A stretch of 64,000 nt of DNA from Magnetospirillum aberrantis SpK (GCF_011022235.1 NZ_JAAIYP010000034.1:124001-188000), one strand, 5' to 3'; positions 15,784-25,354 are shown, counted from the stretch's first letter. The notes: generated by a model from the sequence alone, not told the origin. Numbers and translations are program-made.

Positions 15784-18700
15784 AACGGCTCGAGGAATTC
15801 CTGGAGGGGGTGGCGCGCGTCGCCGTGGGCGGCGCCCCCGAAGGGGTTGACGCCTTGGCTGTCGCCCGGATGGCCCAAGCGCAGGGTGGTCGCGAGGTTC
15901 TGCATGTCGCCCGCGACGAGGGGCGCATGGCCCGCATGGCGGAATGCCTGGCTTTTTTCGCTCCCGATGTGGAGGTCCTGGAATTTCCCGGCTGGGATTG
16001 CGTGCCCTATGACCGGGTGTCACCCAATGTTGACATCGTCGCCCGGCGTGTCGATTGCCTGGTTCGGCTGGCCGCCGGCACCGTAAAGGGGGCGCGGGTG
16101 GTGCTGACCACGGTGTCGGCCCTGTTGCAGCGGGTTCCGCCGCGCCAGATTCTGGCCGGAGCCAGCTTTTCCGCCCGCGTCGGCAACCGCATGGACGTGG
16201 ATGGGGTGGTTTCGTTTCTGAATCGCAACGGGTATACCCGTGCCGATACGGTGATGGAACCGGGCGAATACGCGGTGCGGGGCGGCATCGTTGACCTGTT
16301 TCCTCCGGGAACGCCCGAGCCGGTTCGTTTGGACTTCTTCGGCGACGAGTTGGAAAGCATCCGCGCCTTCGACCCCATGAGTCAGCGCACCACCGGCAAG
16401 ATGGACAGCTTTTCGCTGGCCCCGGTCAGCGAGGTCATTCTGGACGAAGCGTCGATTGCCCGGTTCCGCTCGGGTTATCGCGAGTTGTTCGGCAATCCCT
16501 CGGGGGCGGACCCGCTGTACGAGGCCATTTCCGGCGGCATCAAATTCACCGGAATGGAGCATTGGTTGCCGCTGTTCCATGACGGCCTGGACACCTTGTT
16601 CGCTTATGTGCCGGATGCCGTGGTGTCCCTTGACCATCAGGTCGAAGAAGCACGCGACGCCCGCCAGTCCCTGATCTTGGAATATTACGAGGCCCGGCGG
16701 ACCATCAGTGGTGCCGGTCTGGCGGAATCGGGCATGGTTTACCACCCCTTGCCACCCCCCAGGCTTTACCTGGAAAAAGACGAATGGGACCGCTTGTTGG
16801 CGGCCCGGCCCGGCTTCACCCTGTCTCCCTTTGCCATGCCAGAAAACGTCAACCATGCAGTTGACATTGACGGCCGTTCCGGCCACGACTTCGCCGACGT
16901 GCGGGCGCGGCCCGGCGCCAACGTCTACGAGGCTGTGCGGGATTATGTTGAAGGCGAAATGAACTCCGGCCGCCGGGCCGTGATCGCCGCCTGGACCGCT
17001 GGCTCGCGGGATCGCCTGGGCCACCTTCTGGCTGACCACGGCATCAAGGTTGACGCGGTTGACAACTGGACCGAAGCCCAGGCCTTGGACAAGGGGCGGG
17101 TGCCGCTGGTGGTGCTGGGGCTGGATCACGGCTTTCTGTTGCCTGACCTTGCCCTGATCACGGAACAGGACATTCTGGGCGACCGTCTGGCGCGGCCGGC
17201 CCGCAAGAAGAAAAAAGGCTCGCAGTTCATCGCCGAAGCCTCGGCTCTGGCCGAAGGCGATCTGGTGGTCCATGTCGAGCACGGTATCGGTCGCTATGAC
17301 GGGCTCGAAACGCTTCAGGTGGGGGGGGCTCCCCACGATTGCCTGAGGGTTCTTTACGACGGCGGCGACAAGCTGTTCGTCCCGGTCGAGAACATCGACG
17401 TCCTGACCCGCTATGGCTCGGAAGACGCCGCCACCCAGCTCGACAAGCTGGGGGGAGCGGCGTGGCAGGCCCGCAAGGCCAAGCTGAAAAAGCGTATCCG
17501 CGACATGGCCGACCAGTTGATCGCCATCGCCGCCCAACGCCAGATGCGCAAGGCAGACGCCCTTAGTCCGCCCGAGGGATTGTGGGACGAGTTCTGCGCC
17601 CGTTTCCCCTATGCCGAGACCGAGGACCAAAGCCGCGCCATCGAAGACGCCATCGCCGACTTGCAATCCGGGCGGCCCATGGACCGGCTGGTATGCGGCG
17701 ACGTCGGGTTCGGCAAGACCGAGGTGGCCATGCGTGCCGCCTTCGTCGCCGCCATGGCCGGCATGCAGGTTGCCATCGTGGTGCCGACCACCTTGCTGGC
17801 CCGCCAGCACTACCGCAATTTCGCCGAGCGTTTCAAAGGGCTGCCGATCAACGTCGAGCAATTGTCGCGTCTGGTGACCGCCAAGCATGCGTCCGAGGTC
17901 AAGAAGGGGATCGCCGATGGCTCCATCGACATCGTCGTCGGAACCCACGCTCTGTTGGCGAAGAACATCACCTTCAAGCGTCTAGGCCTGTTGATCGTCG
18001 ACGAGGAACAGCATTTCGGCGTGGCCCACAAGGAACGCCTGAAACAGCTCAAGACCGACGTGCATGTGCTGACGCTGACCGCGACGCCCATTCCGCGCAC
18101 CTTGCAACTGGCGTTGACCGGCGTGAAGGAAATGAGCGTCATCGCCACACCGCCGGTGGACCGTCTGGCGGTGCGCACTTTCGTCCTGCCATTCGATCCG
18201 GTGGTGGTGCGCGAGGCCATCTTGCGCGAACGCTATCGCGGCGGTCAGGTGTTTTATGTCTGTCCGCGTCTGGCCGATATCGACCGCGTCGCCGACCGCA
18301 TCAACAAGCTGGTGCCCGAAGTCAAATGCGCGGTGGCCCATGGCCGGTTGACGCCGACCGAGTTGGAAGAGGTGATGACCGCGTTCGGCGACAAGCAATA
18401 TGACGTGCTGTTGTCCACCAACATCATCGAATCCGGCATCGATATGCCCAGCGTCAACACCTTGATCATTCACCGTGCCGACATGTTCGGCCTGGGCCAG
18501 CTTTACCAACTGCGCGGCCGTGTCGGACGCGGCAAGACCCGTGGTTACGCCTATTTCACCTTGCCCACCGACAAGGTGCTGTCAAAGACCGCGGAAAAGC
18601 GCCTTCAGGTCATGCAGGCTTTGGACACTCTGGGGGCCGGCTTCCAATTGGCCAGCCATGACCTGGACATCCGCGGTGCCGGCAATCTGTTGGGCGAGGA

Positions 18701-19256
18701 ACAATCGGGCCATATCCGTGAAGTCGGTATCGAGCTTTACCAGCAACTGATCGAGGAGGCGGTCGCCGCCGCCAAGGGTGGCGAGGGGAGCGTCGCGATC
18801 GAGGATTGGTCGCCGCAGATCACCATCGGCACTCCGGTCCTGATCCCGGATTCCTATGTTCACGACCTGTCGGTGCGGTTGTCGCTTTATCGTCGCATCG
18901 CCACCTTGGCCGACACCGCCGAGATCGACGCCTTGGCCGCCGAATTGGTCGACCGCTTCGGCAAGTTGCCGCCCGAGGTGGACAATTTGTTGCAGGTGGT
19001 GGCGATCAAGGCCGCCTGTAAGCAAGCCAATGTCGAGAAAGTGGACGCCGGCCCCAAGGGGGCGGTTATCACCTTCCGCAATAATTCCTTCCCGAACCCG
19101 GCGGGTCTTGTCCAATTGATCAGCCAGCAATTGGGCACCGCCAAATTGCGGCCCGACCACAAATTGGTGTTCATCCGCACCTGGGAGGAACCGAAAGCAC
19201 GGGTCAAGGCATTGCAGAAGCTGATGACCCGTCTGGTGGAAATCGCCAAAGGCTGA
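15780..19256 (+). CDS. mfd: Transcription-repair coupling factor
   Basis: A 1158-aa SF2 translocase that removes RNA polymerase stalled at DNA lesions and recruits UvrA. Domains in order are the UvrB-like N-terminal half (about 1-350), the RNA-polymerase interaction domain (EGDLVVHVEHGIGRYDG, about 490-560), and the RecG-like motor with GDVGFGKTEVAMRAAF, DEEQHFGVAHKE, TATPIPRTL and QLRGRVGRGKTRGYAY. The TRCF C-terminal domain (about 1000-1150) follows. The start is a TTG overlapping the sdhE stop. No other start fits the conserved N-terminus better. Confidence 0.96.
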   Translation: MKRLEEFLEGVARVAVGGAPEGVDALAVARMAQAQGGREVLHVARDEGRMARMAECLAFFAPDVEVLEFPGWDCVPYDRVSPNVDIVARRVDCLVRLAAGTVKGARVVLTTVSALLQRVPPRQILAGASFSARVGNRMDVDGVVSFLNRNGYTRADTVMEPGEYAVRGGIVDLFPPGTPEPVRLDFFGDELESIRAFDPMSQRTTGKMDSFSLAPVSEVILDEASIARFRSGYRELFGNPSGADPLYEAISGGIKFTGMEHWLPLFHDGLDTLFAYVPDAVVSLDHQVEEARDARQSLILEYYEARRTISGAGLAESGMVYHPLPPPRLYLEKDEWDRLLAARPGFTLSPFAMPENVNHAVDIDGRSGHDFADVRARPGANVYEAVRDYVEGEMNSGRRAVIAAWTAGSRDRLGHLLADHGIKVDAVDNWTEAQALDKGRVPLVVLGLDHGFLLPDLALITEQDILGDRLARPARKKKKGSQFIAEASALAEGDLVVHVEHGIGRYDGLETLQVGGAPHDCLRVLYDGGDKLFVPVENIDVLTRYGSEDAATQLDKLGGAAWQARKAKLKKRIRDMADQLIAIAAQRQMRKADALSPPEGLWDEFCARFPYAETEDQSRAIEDAIADLQSGRPMDRLVCGDVGFGKTEVAMRAAFVAAMAGMQVAIVVPTTLLARQHYRNFAERFKGLPINVEQLSRLVTAKHASEVKKGIADGSIDIVVGTHALLAKNITFKRLGLLIVDEEQHFGVAHKERLKQLKTDVHVLTLTATPIPRTLQLALTGVKEMSVIATPPVDRLAVRTFVLPFDPVVVREAILRERYRGGQVFYVCPRLADIDRVADRINKLVPEVKCAVAHGRLTPTELEEVMTAFGDKQYDVLLSTNIIESGIDMPSVNTLIIHRADMFGLGQLYQLRGRVGRGKTRGYAYFTLPTDKVLSKTAEKRLQVMQALDTLGAGFQLASHDLDIRGAGNLLGEEQSGHIREVGIELYQQLIEEAVAAAKGGEGSVAIEDWSPQITIGTPVLIPDSYVHDLSVRLSLYRRIATLADTAEIDALAAELVDRFGKLPPEVDNLLQVVAIKAACKQANVEKVDAGPKGAVITFRNNSFPNPAGLVQLISQQLGTAKLRPDHKLVFIRTWEEPKARVKALQKLMTRLVEIAKG

Positions 19257-19267
19257 ACGGGTGAAGC

Positions 19268-19870
19268 ATGTCGCAATTCTGGGACGGAAAATTCGCGGCC
19301 GAGGAATACGTCTACGGCCATGAGCCCAACGCCCATCTGGTGGCGCAGGCCACCCGCATCCCCCTGGGCGCGCGGGTGCTGGTCCCCGGAGACGGCGAAG
19401 GACGCAATGGCGTCTGGCTGGCCGAACAGGGTTTCAAGGTGCTGTCGGTGGACGCTTCCGTCGTCGGCCTGGACAAGGCCCGCAAACTGGCAGCACAACG
19501 CGGCGTCGCCATCGCCACCCAACAGGCGAATTTGCTGACTTGGGACTGGCCGGTCGCGGCCTTCGACGCGGTGGTGTCGATCTTTCTGCATTTTCCGTCG
19601 AAGGAAAGAAGGATCGCTCATGCGGCCATGGCGGCGGCGCTTCGTCCCGGCGGCGTGCTGATCCTTGAAGCCTTCCGTCCCGAGCAGTTGGACTTTGCCA
19701 GCGGCGGCCCCAAGGACCCGGATTTGCTGTACCGGGCCGACGATCTACGGGCCGATTTCGCCATGCTGAACGTTGTCGTGCTCGAAGAGACCCTGGGCAC
19801 GCTTGACGAAGGCCCGTTTCACCAAGGCCCCGGTGCCGTGGTCCGTCTGGTGGCGGTCAAGGACGCCTGA
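19268..19870 (+). CDS. SAM-dependent methyltransferase (class I, TehB-like)
   Basis: A 200-aa Rossmann-fold methyltransferase. It shows VLVPGDGEGRNGVWLAEQG (a variant of the SAM-binding motif I) followed by VLSVDAS, a motif-IV-like FDAVVSIFLHFPS, and LRPGGVLILEAF. The N-terminal block FWDGKFAAEEYVYGHEPN is typical of the small TehB/thiopurine-methyltransferase-like group. The substrate is unknown. It begins 11 nt after mfd and may be cotranscribed with it. Confidence 0.82.
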   Translation: MSQFWDGKFAAEEYVYGHEPNAHLVAQATRIPLGARVLVPGDGEGRNGVWLAEQGFKVLSVDASVVGLDKARKLAAQRGVAIATQQANLLTWDWPVAAFDAVVSIFLHFPSKERRIAHAAMAAALRPGGVLILEAFRPEQLDFASGGPKDPDLLYRADDLRADFAMLNVVVLEETLGTLDEGPFHQGPGAVVRLVAVKDA

Positions 19871-19889
19871 TAAAGGGGTGGGGCAGGGG

Positions 19890-20537
19890 TCAGGACAGCG
19901 CCGCTTCGGCCTCGGCTTCGCGGGCGATGTCGATCAAACGCAACAGCACGTCCGGTTCCTGGGCCCCGGCCACCGCGTAAACACCATCCAACACCAAGCA
20001 TGGCACGCCGTTGACGCCCAGGCGATGGGCTCGGGCGTTGTCGTTCAACACGGCCGCGATGTCGCTGTCGGATCGCAGATAGCTTTGCAACGCCGCGACC
20101 GGCAATCCCACGCTTTCTCCGATCGCCAGCAACTCGGTGACCGAACCGATATCCCGGCCTTCGCAGAAATAGGCTCGATACAGGGCCTCGACCGTGTCGG
20201 CCTCGCGCCCCTGACCGCCGGCGAAACGGATCATACGATGGGAGTTCATGGTGTTGGGCGCGCGTTGAATGCGCTCGAAGTCGAAAGCGATTCCCTCGGC
20301 CTCGCCAGCGGCCGCCACGGCGCTGTGGACCCGCTGCACACGGGCGGGACCGCCGAACTTGCGGTCAAGATAGGCGCGCCGGTCGATGCCTTCGGGCGGG
20401 ATGTCGGGATTGAGCAGAAACGGGCGCCATTGGATGGCGGCACGGGTATCCGGCCGTTGGGCCAGCGCCCTTTCCAATCGGCGTTTCCCCACGTAGCACC
20501 AGGGACATACGGTGTCGAAGATGTATTCGATTTTCAC
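19890..20537 (-). CDS. DsbA family oxidoreductase (FrnE/HCCA-isomerase-like)
   Basis: A 215-aa thioredoxin-fold protein with an inserted helical domain. It starts MKIEYIFDTVCPWCYVGKRR, with active-site CPWC, and ends with the cis-Pro loop NGVPCLVLDG. It lacks a signal peptide, so it is cytoplasmic like FrnE-type proteins. Family members include polyketide-pathway oxidoreductases and hydroxychromene carboxylate isomerases, so the exact reaction is unknown. The start is a GTG at 20537. It follows a degenerate diguanylate-cyclase-like gene on the same strand. Confidence 0.85.
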   Translation of the reverse strand: MKIEYIFDTVCPWCYVGKRRLERALAQRPDTRAAIQWRPFLLNPDIPPEGIDRRAYLDRKFGGPARVQRVHSAVAAAGEAEGIAFDFERIQRAPNTMNSHRMIRFAGGQGREADTVEALYRAYFCEGRDIGSVTELLAIGESVGLPVAALQSYLRSDSDIAAVLNDNARAHRLGVNGVPCLVLDGVYAVAGAQEPDVLLRLIDIAREAEAEAALS

Positions 20538-20573
20538 GTCGCGCCCCTGCGATTCCCGGTGTCCCCCGACGTG

Positions 20574-21878
20574 TCAGTCGATGTTGCCACGCGCACGCGC
20601 CAGCAGCGAGGTCACCGTGTCGCCATCGCGCACGTCGGTACAGCCGACCTGTACCCAGACCTTGACCGGCTGGTAGACCTCGCGGACGGCGAAATCCGTG
20701 TAGGCCAGCACGCCGGCGATGCGATGCATCACCACTTCGGCCTCGCTCAACGGCGTGTCGGGCAGCACCACGCAAAATTCATTGGGCGCATAGGCCGTCG
20801 TCAAATCTTCGGCACGCAACAACCCGGTGATCCATTGCCCGACCTGTTGGGTCAGGTGCAAGGCCGCGTCGTCGCCGAACTGGTGCCGGACACCGTCGAT
20901 GTTGGGGGCGGCGAAGAAGACCACCGCCATGTGGCGATCCTGAAGTTTGGCCCGTTCCAGACGCGCCGCCACATAGGCGTCGAAGAAAGCGCGGCCATAG
21001 GCCCCGGTGACGGGATCACGGGTGGCTGGCGTCAGGCTGTCAGCCAAGGCGGCACGGATGCTCCAACGCAATTGCTGGCGCCGAACCAGGGACAGGACCA
21101 CCGAATGCAGAACATGCGGATCGACGGAGCGGCCAAGAACGCGGCTGGCGCCACGGCGATAGGCGTCGCCCGCCGAAACATCGCTCAACAACACCATGGG
21201 TAGGTTGAACAGGCGCGGATTGTTGCGCACCTGGGAACAGAAGCCCAGAACCCCCTCGGGGTCCTCGGCGAAGGCGACAAGTGCCGCGTCGAAATTACGA
21301 CGCCCCAGAACTTCCTCGGCCTCGAACAAGGACGGGACCTGCTCGATCGAGCCGATATCCTTGAGCAAAGCCCGGAAATCGGCGGCCACGTCGCCAATCA
21401 ACAACAGGGCAGGAGGGGCGTCGAACGGACCGCCGACCCGTTCGCGGGCCTCGATGCCGAAGCCGCGGGCGATCTGTGCGCGCTGCCGCAGTTCAGCATG
21501 CATGATTTCAAGACGGACCAGCGGCCGCAGGCGGGCCTGGAGTTCGCCATCGTCGCAGCCCACGGCCATCACGTCGTCAAGGCCGGCATCCAAGGCACGG
21601 CGGCACAGGCCGGCAGTGACGGTTTCGGCGAACAACAGGACCGGAATGTCGCCTGTCGCGGTATCGGCCTTGACCGTCGTCCCGAAGGCGACAGCTTCGC
21701 CGCTGTCGGGTTCGCCGACCAAGATCAGGTCGGGATGCTCGGACCGCGCCTGGACCAGCCCGGCCTCCGCTTGGGCCTGAACGGTGGCGTGGTAGCCGCC
21801 ATCGGCCAGCCGCTGTCGCAGCCCCTGGGCGCGTTGGGCGTTTCCGTCGACAATCAGGACGTTGGCGAGGCGAATCAT
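20574..21878 (-). CDS. PleD/PopA-like protein with degenerate receiver and GGDEF domains
   Basis: A 434-aa protein laid out like PleD: two receiver-like domains (about residues 5-125 and 150-270) and a C-terminal GGDEF-like domain (about 285-434). The GGDEF core reads APNEF (about 364-368), so both the glycines and an acidic catalytic residue are missing, and the first receiver lacks the phosphoacceptor Asp (LILVGEPD). It is therefore probably not a diguanylate cyclase; a c-di-GMP-binding or scaffold role like that of PopA is an inference. The ATG at 21878 is chosen because it begins the receiver fold (MIRLANVLIVDG). Confidence 0.75.
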   Translation of the reverse strand: MIRLANVLIVDGNAQRAQGLRQRLADGGYHATVQAQAEAGLVQARSEHPDLILVGEPDSGEAVAFGTTVKADTATGDIPVLLFAETVTAGLCRRALDAGLDDVMAVGCDDGELQARLRPLVRLEIMHAELRQRAQIARGFGIEARERVGGPFDAPPALLLIGDVAADFRALLKDIGSIEQVPSLFEAEEVLGRRNFDAALVAFAEDPEGVLGFCSQVRNNPRLFNLPMVLLSDVSAGDAYRRGASRVLGRSVDPHVLHSVVLSLVRRQQLRWSIRAALADSLTPATRDPVTGAYGRAFFDAYVAARLERAKLQDRHMAVVFFAAPNIDGVRHQFGDDAALHLTQQVGQWITGLLRAEDLTTAYAPNEFCVVLPDTPLSEAEVVMHRIAGVLAYTDFAVREVYQPVKVWVQVGCTDVRDGDTVTSLLARARGNID

Positions 21879-21983
21879 TGAAGGGGTCCGTTCCCAAGGC
21901 TGTCTTCTGAAACCGCAGGATAATACGGCCACGCGACCTTGTCTTGTCTTGTCGCAGCGAACAGGGAATACAGGAGGGGCGTC

Positions 21984-23042
21984 TCAAACGTTCTTTTTCT
22001 CGCGCTTCTGCAATGCCCGTTTGCGTTCCACGCCCCAACGGTATCCCGACAGCCCCCCGTCAGTCCTGACCACCCTGTGGCAAGGAATGGCGACAGCCGC
22101 CGGGTTGGCCGCACAGGCTCCGGCCACGGCGCGTACCGCACGGGGCATGCCGATCCGCCTGGCGATTTCGGCATAGGTTGCGGTTTCCCCTGGGGGAATG
22201 GCGCGCAAGGCCTGCCAGACCTTTTGCTGAAACGCAGTTCCCCGCACGTCGAGCGGCAGATCAAGCCCTTGGCCGGGGTCTTCGACCAATCCGACAACGC
22301 TTGCCACCCATTGTTCGAAAGCGGCGTCACCGCCAACCAAGCCGGCATGGGGAAAGCGGTCTTCAAGGTCCATGACCAGCTTGGCCGGATCGTCGCCCAG
22401 CAAGATCGCGCAGATGCCGCGCACTGTCGCCGCCACCAACACAGCCCCCAGCCAGCATTGTCCGACGGCAAAACGGATTTCTTCGTGAGCGCCGCCCCGA
22501 CGAAACGCCGTCGGTGTCATTCCCAGGCGGCCCGGCGCTTCCGCATAAAAGCGTCCCGAGGAATTGAAGCCGGCATCATAGATGGCTTCGGTGATCGTAC
22601 CGGTGCCGGCCAGTCTTTCACGAATGCGCCTTGCGCGGGCGGCGGCGGCATAGGCCTTGGGCGTGACGCCGGCCACCGCTTTGAAAAGACGATGGAAATG
22701 AAAACGGCTGAGCCCCGCCGCCGCCGCCAGGTCATCAAGACTTGGCGGTTCTTGCGCGTCCTCGATGTGCCGGCAGGCTTCCGTAATCAGTGCGGTGCGT
22801 CGATCCGTGTCACCATGTTCGTTCGGTCGGCAACGGCGGCAAGGGCGGAAGCCGGCCCGCTCCGCAAGGGTGGCTTCGCTGAAGAACGCAACGTTGGCGC
22901 GCAGCGGCCGCCGTGACGGGCAGGATGGCCGGCAATAGATTCCGGTCGTCCTCACCGCATAGACGAAACGCCCGTCCGCGCCTCGGTCGCGCTGTACGAC
23001 CTGGGCCCAGCATTCGTTCTCGTTCAGGGGCACCGCCGTCAT
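21984..23042 (-). CDS. ada: Bifunctional Ada: DNA methylphosphotriester / O6-methylguanine methyltransferase and activator
   Basis: A 352-aa Ada protein. The N-terminal zinc domain has the four cysteines GIYCRPSC and RPCRRC; the first accepts methyl groups from phosphotriesters and switches on the AraC-type HTH (about residues 85-185, LSRFHFHRLFK). The C-terminal O6-methylguanine methyltransferase has the active site AIPCHRVV. The length matches E. coli Ada. The ATG at 23042 has GGAG six bases upstream, which decides against in-frame ATGs at 23048 and 23063. It lies next to the disrupted tRNA-Ser. Confidence 0.94.
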   Translation of the reverse strand: MTAVPLNENECWAQVVQRDRGADGRFVYAVRTTGIYCRPSCPSRRPLRANVAFFSEATLAERAGFRPCRRCRPNEHGDTDRRTALITEACRHIEDAQEPPSLDDLAAAAGLSRFHFHRLFKAVAGVTPKAYAAAARARRIRERLAGTGTITEAIYDAGFNSSGRFYAEAPGRLGMTPTAFRRGGAHEEIRFAVGQCWLGAVLVAATVRGICAILLGDDPAKLVMDLEDRFPHAGLVGGDAAFEQWVASVVGLVEDPGQGLDLPLDVRGTAFQQKVWQALRAIPPGETATYAEIARRIGMPRAVRAVAGACAANPAAVAIPCHRVVRTDGGLSGYRWGVERKRALQKREKKNV

Positions 23043-23145
23043 TTTCATCTCCACGGAGACCATGATGGAAGGATGATGCCCGGACGCTGGTGTCACGTCG
23101 CCTCGGTTCTTGCGCTCGAATTCGTAATTCAACGAGCGGGGAAAC

Positions 23146-23203
23146 TGGCGGAAGGGGTGGGATTCGAACCCACGGTAGGCTTGCACCTACGGCGGTTTTC
23201 AAG
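23146..23203 (-). pseudogene. tRNA-Ser(TGA), 3' half left by island integration
   Basis: Read on the minus strand, this is the anticodon loop to CCA of a tRNA-Ser: anticodon-stem 3' strand ACCGC, variable arm GTAGG/CCTAC, T-arm GTTCGAATC, acceptor CCCTTCC, discriminator G, CCA. It stops at the anticodon loop (CTTGAAA), after which element sequence begins. It pairs perfectly with the orphan 5' half at 32833-32871 (acceptor GGAAGGG, anticodon stem GCGGT), so the two were one gene. Confidence 0.92.
23197..23203. other. attL core (TTTCAAG)
   Basis: A 7-nt identity with 32833-32839, equal to the anticodon loop of tRNA-Ser. Sequence to the left continues the tRNA; sequence to the right does not. 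Confidence 0.8.
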
Positions 23204-23351
23204 TTTGTCGGGACCGAGCTTTACGCAGCTTGTTTCTCCTTGGCGTAGCCATATTATGTAATGAAATCAGTTGCTTGGCTCTCGCGATAAGCCGTAAGCA
23301 AATTGCCGCAGCTTTACCGCTGCCGCTTATGAGCTGCTTATGGAGACCAAG

Positions 23352-24638
23352 ATGACCAACCAGCCGAACCGGGCGAAATTGACCAAGGGGTATGTGGACA
23401 GGATCAAGCCGGGACCGAAGGACGAATTTCATTGGGATACCGAGGTGAAAGGGTTTGGGGTCCGCATAACGCCGACCGGCAAGCTCACCTTCATCGTTCA
23501 GGGGCGCGTCGAGGCGGTCAGCGCTCCGGCCGCCCGCATCACCATCGGCGCCTATGGTGTCTTCACCGTCGATCAGGCGCGGGACGTTGCCCGCGAGCAT
23601 CTGCGGTCCATGCGCCTGGGCGTTGATCCCCGGCAGGTGAAGAAGGCGGAGGAGGTCGCCCGGGTGTCGCTCCAGCAGGTTTGCGATGCCTACGTCTCCC
23701 GTCCGGGGAAGCTGAAGGCCAGCAGCCGGGAAGCCATTGAGCGCCATGTTCGGACCACATTCGATGCCTGGAAGGACAAGCCCGTTGCCTCCATCACCGA
23801 GGAAATGTGCAAGAAACGCTACCGGGAGATGCTGACGAAGGGCCTGCGTGGTGATCGCAAGCAAGGCTCCCCAGGGCAAGCCAATCAGGCGTTTTCGGTC
23901 CTGGGTGCGCTTCTGGCGTATGCGGGTCGCCAGTATCGCCGCGCTGACGGTTCACCCCTTTGCACTCGGGGGCCGGTTGATGCCCTCAAGGATGACCGAG
24001 TGCGGTTGAAGCCGCGCACCAGCCGGATTCTTGACCACAAGGTCGGCGCGGTATGGCTGGCGCTGGGGCAGTGGCGGGCCGAGGCGTACAACCGCGACAC
24101 CATGTCGAGCATCGACCTTGTGCGCTTTCTCCTGCTCACTGGCCTGCGGATCAGCGAGGCTTCCTCGTTGACGTGGGATCAAGTGAACTTGGAGGACGGT
24201 TATTTCCATCTGCCGAACCCCAAAAACTCAAACCCCGTTTCCATGCCCCTGGCCACGCAGGCGATCGAAATGCTCAAAGTGCGGCCTAGGGTGGAAGGCA
24301 ACCCGTATGTGTTCCCTTCCTGGGGCAAGGCAGGCCACATAAAAGACCCGCGCGACCTGATGAAGAAAGTCAGTGGGGTGGCAGGAACGCCAATTTCACC
24401 GCATGATTTGAGGCGTACATTCACAAATATTGCTCTGCGCTCATGCAGAATTGAGAAATTCAGGACAGACTTGCTCACCAACCATCTTACCCGAGATGTT
24501 ACCGCCGAGCATTACTTCGACACGACGAACCTGCAATGGCTGGCTCCCGAGGCACAGAAGATTGCCGACTGGCTGGACCAACAGGCGACCATCGCCGCGA
24601 GCGAGAACGTGACGCGGTTGCGGGCAGAGGCGGCGTAG
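23352..24638 (+). CDS. Tyrosine-type site-specific integrase
   Basis: A 428-aa phage/island integrase expected to catalyse insertion and excision at the tRNA-Ser anticodon loop. The N-terminal DUF4102-like arm-binding part contains DTEVKGFGVRITPTG. A SAM-like core-binding domain (about residues 100-200) and the catalytic domain follow, with TGLRISEASSL (Arg I), SPHDLRRT (His-x-x-Arg) and the nucleophile Tyr in TAEHYFDTT. The ATG at 23352 has GGAG six bases upstream; an in-frame ATG at 23340 is less well supported. It lies 149 nt inside attL. Confidence 0.92.
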   Translation: MTNQPNRAKLTKGYVDRIKPGPKDEFHWDTEVKGFGVRITPTGKLTFIVQGRVEAVSAPAARITIGAYGVFTVDQARDVAREHLRSMRLGVDPRQVKKAEEVARVSLQQVCDAYVSRPGKLKASSREAIERHVRTTFDAWKDKPVASITEEMCKKRYREMLTKGLRGDRKQGSPGQANQAFSVLGALLAYAGRQYRRADGSPLCTRGPVDALKDDRVRLKPRTSRILDHKVGAVWLALGQWRAEAYNRDTMSSIDLVRFLLLTGLRISEASSLTWDQVNLEDGYFHLPNPKNSNPVSMPLATQAIEMLKVRPRVEGNPYVFPSWGKAGHIKDPRDLMKKVSGVAGTPISPHDLRRTFTNIALRSCRIEKFRTDLLTNHLTRDVTAEHYFDTTNLQWLAPEAQKIADWLDQQATIAASENVTRLRAEAA

Positions 24639-25012
24639 CCGCCGCGTACAGCCGTGTTTCCCCCGTCGCCGCCACTACCCCGGCGGCGGAGGCTGGTCGC
24701 GGCTGTAGCCGCCCCCAACGCCGCGCAGCACCCTTCGATAGGCGACGGCCACTATCCCCGAAAAATCGGGCTAGCCCGGAAAATGTAAGCAAATTAATGG
24801 CTTGTGGAGCAGGGGCGGTCTCTATAAAGTTGCCCCAGGTCCTCGCCTCCCAGTTCAAGCATGAGGCATCCCGCTCGCAGAAGCGGTTGAACTGGTAACG
24901 AGAAGCATCGCATGGGTGGTGCGGCGGGCATCAGGCATCTGGAAACGGGTGCTGATTGCCCACCGTAGCGTCCATTTTCGTTTGCGCGCGGTGGGTCCGT
25001 CAGGACGGACCA
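24639..25012. other. Intergenic region after the integrase
   Basis: No gene is recognised in these 374 bases. They hold a large two-level inverted repeat (24647-24707) just after the integrase stop and a second GTAAGCAAATT word at 24786, identical to one near attL. The rest, to the ribosome-site region of the HTH gene, shows nothing clear. Confidence 0.5.
24647..24707. repeat. Two-level inverted repeat downstream of the integrase
   Basis: TACAGCCG (24647-24654) pairs with CGGCTGTA (24700-24707). Inside, GCCGCC pairs with GGCGGC around ACTACCCC. It begins eight bases after the integrase stop and may serve as a terminator or RNA-stability structure; there is no T-run. Confidence 0.5.
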
Positions 25013-25273
25013 ATGCTGAAGCTTTACACCAATGCCGAAACCGCCGCGCGGCTCAACATCAAACCCAACACCCTCGAAATTTGGCGGCACTACGGGAAGG
25101 GGCCGCGCTTCCTCAAGCTGGGACCGGGCAAGCAAGCACCCATCCGGTACGCCGAGGCCGACATTGTTGCATGGCTGGAGGAATGCGCCTTCTCCAGCAC
25201 CAGCGCCTACAGCCCGCACGGGCAAGCCTCCAGCAAACACGATAACCGCTCGTCGTCGGGCGCATCCGAATGA
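25013..25273 (+). CDS. Excisionase/AlpA-like helix-turn-helix protein
   Basis: An 86-aa protein with a MerR/excisionase-type winged HTH: LYTNAETAARLNIKPNTLEI, then WRHYGKGPRFLKLG and IRYAEADIVAWLEE, as in AlpA or Xis proteins. Such proteins bend DNA at the attachment site or regulate the integrase gene. The ATG at 25013 begins the conserved domain, so the upstream in-frame extension was dropped. The C-terminal tail (about 25 residues, Ser-rich) is probably disordered. Confidence 0.82.
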   Translation: MLKLYTNAETAARLNIKPNTLEIWRHYGKGPRFLKLGPGKQAPIRYAEADIVAWLEECAFSSTSAYSPHGQASSKHDNRSSSGASE

Positions 25274-25354
25274 ATACGCGGACCTATTCGCGCGCCCGCG
25301 TTGATCGGCAAGCCCAGCATAAGCCCGCAGCCGAGAAAGTAACGGGGGTGGACA

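Larger units (their letters stand above)
23043..23351. other. Intergenic region: truncated tRNA-Ser, attL and candidate integrase arm sites
   Basis: It contains the orphan 3' half of tRNA-Ser(TGA) (23146-23203), the element junction at 23197-23203, and the element's left arm. The arm carries short repeats: GATAAGC at about 23285, GTAAGCA at 23294, and GCTTATG at 23325 and 23336. The segment 23043-23145 shows nothing else recognisable. Confidence 0.6.
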
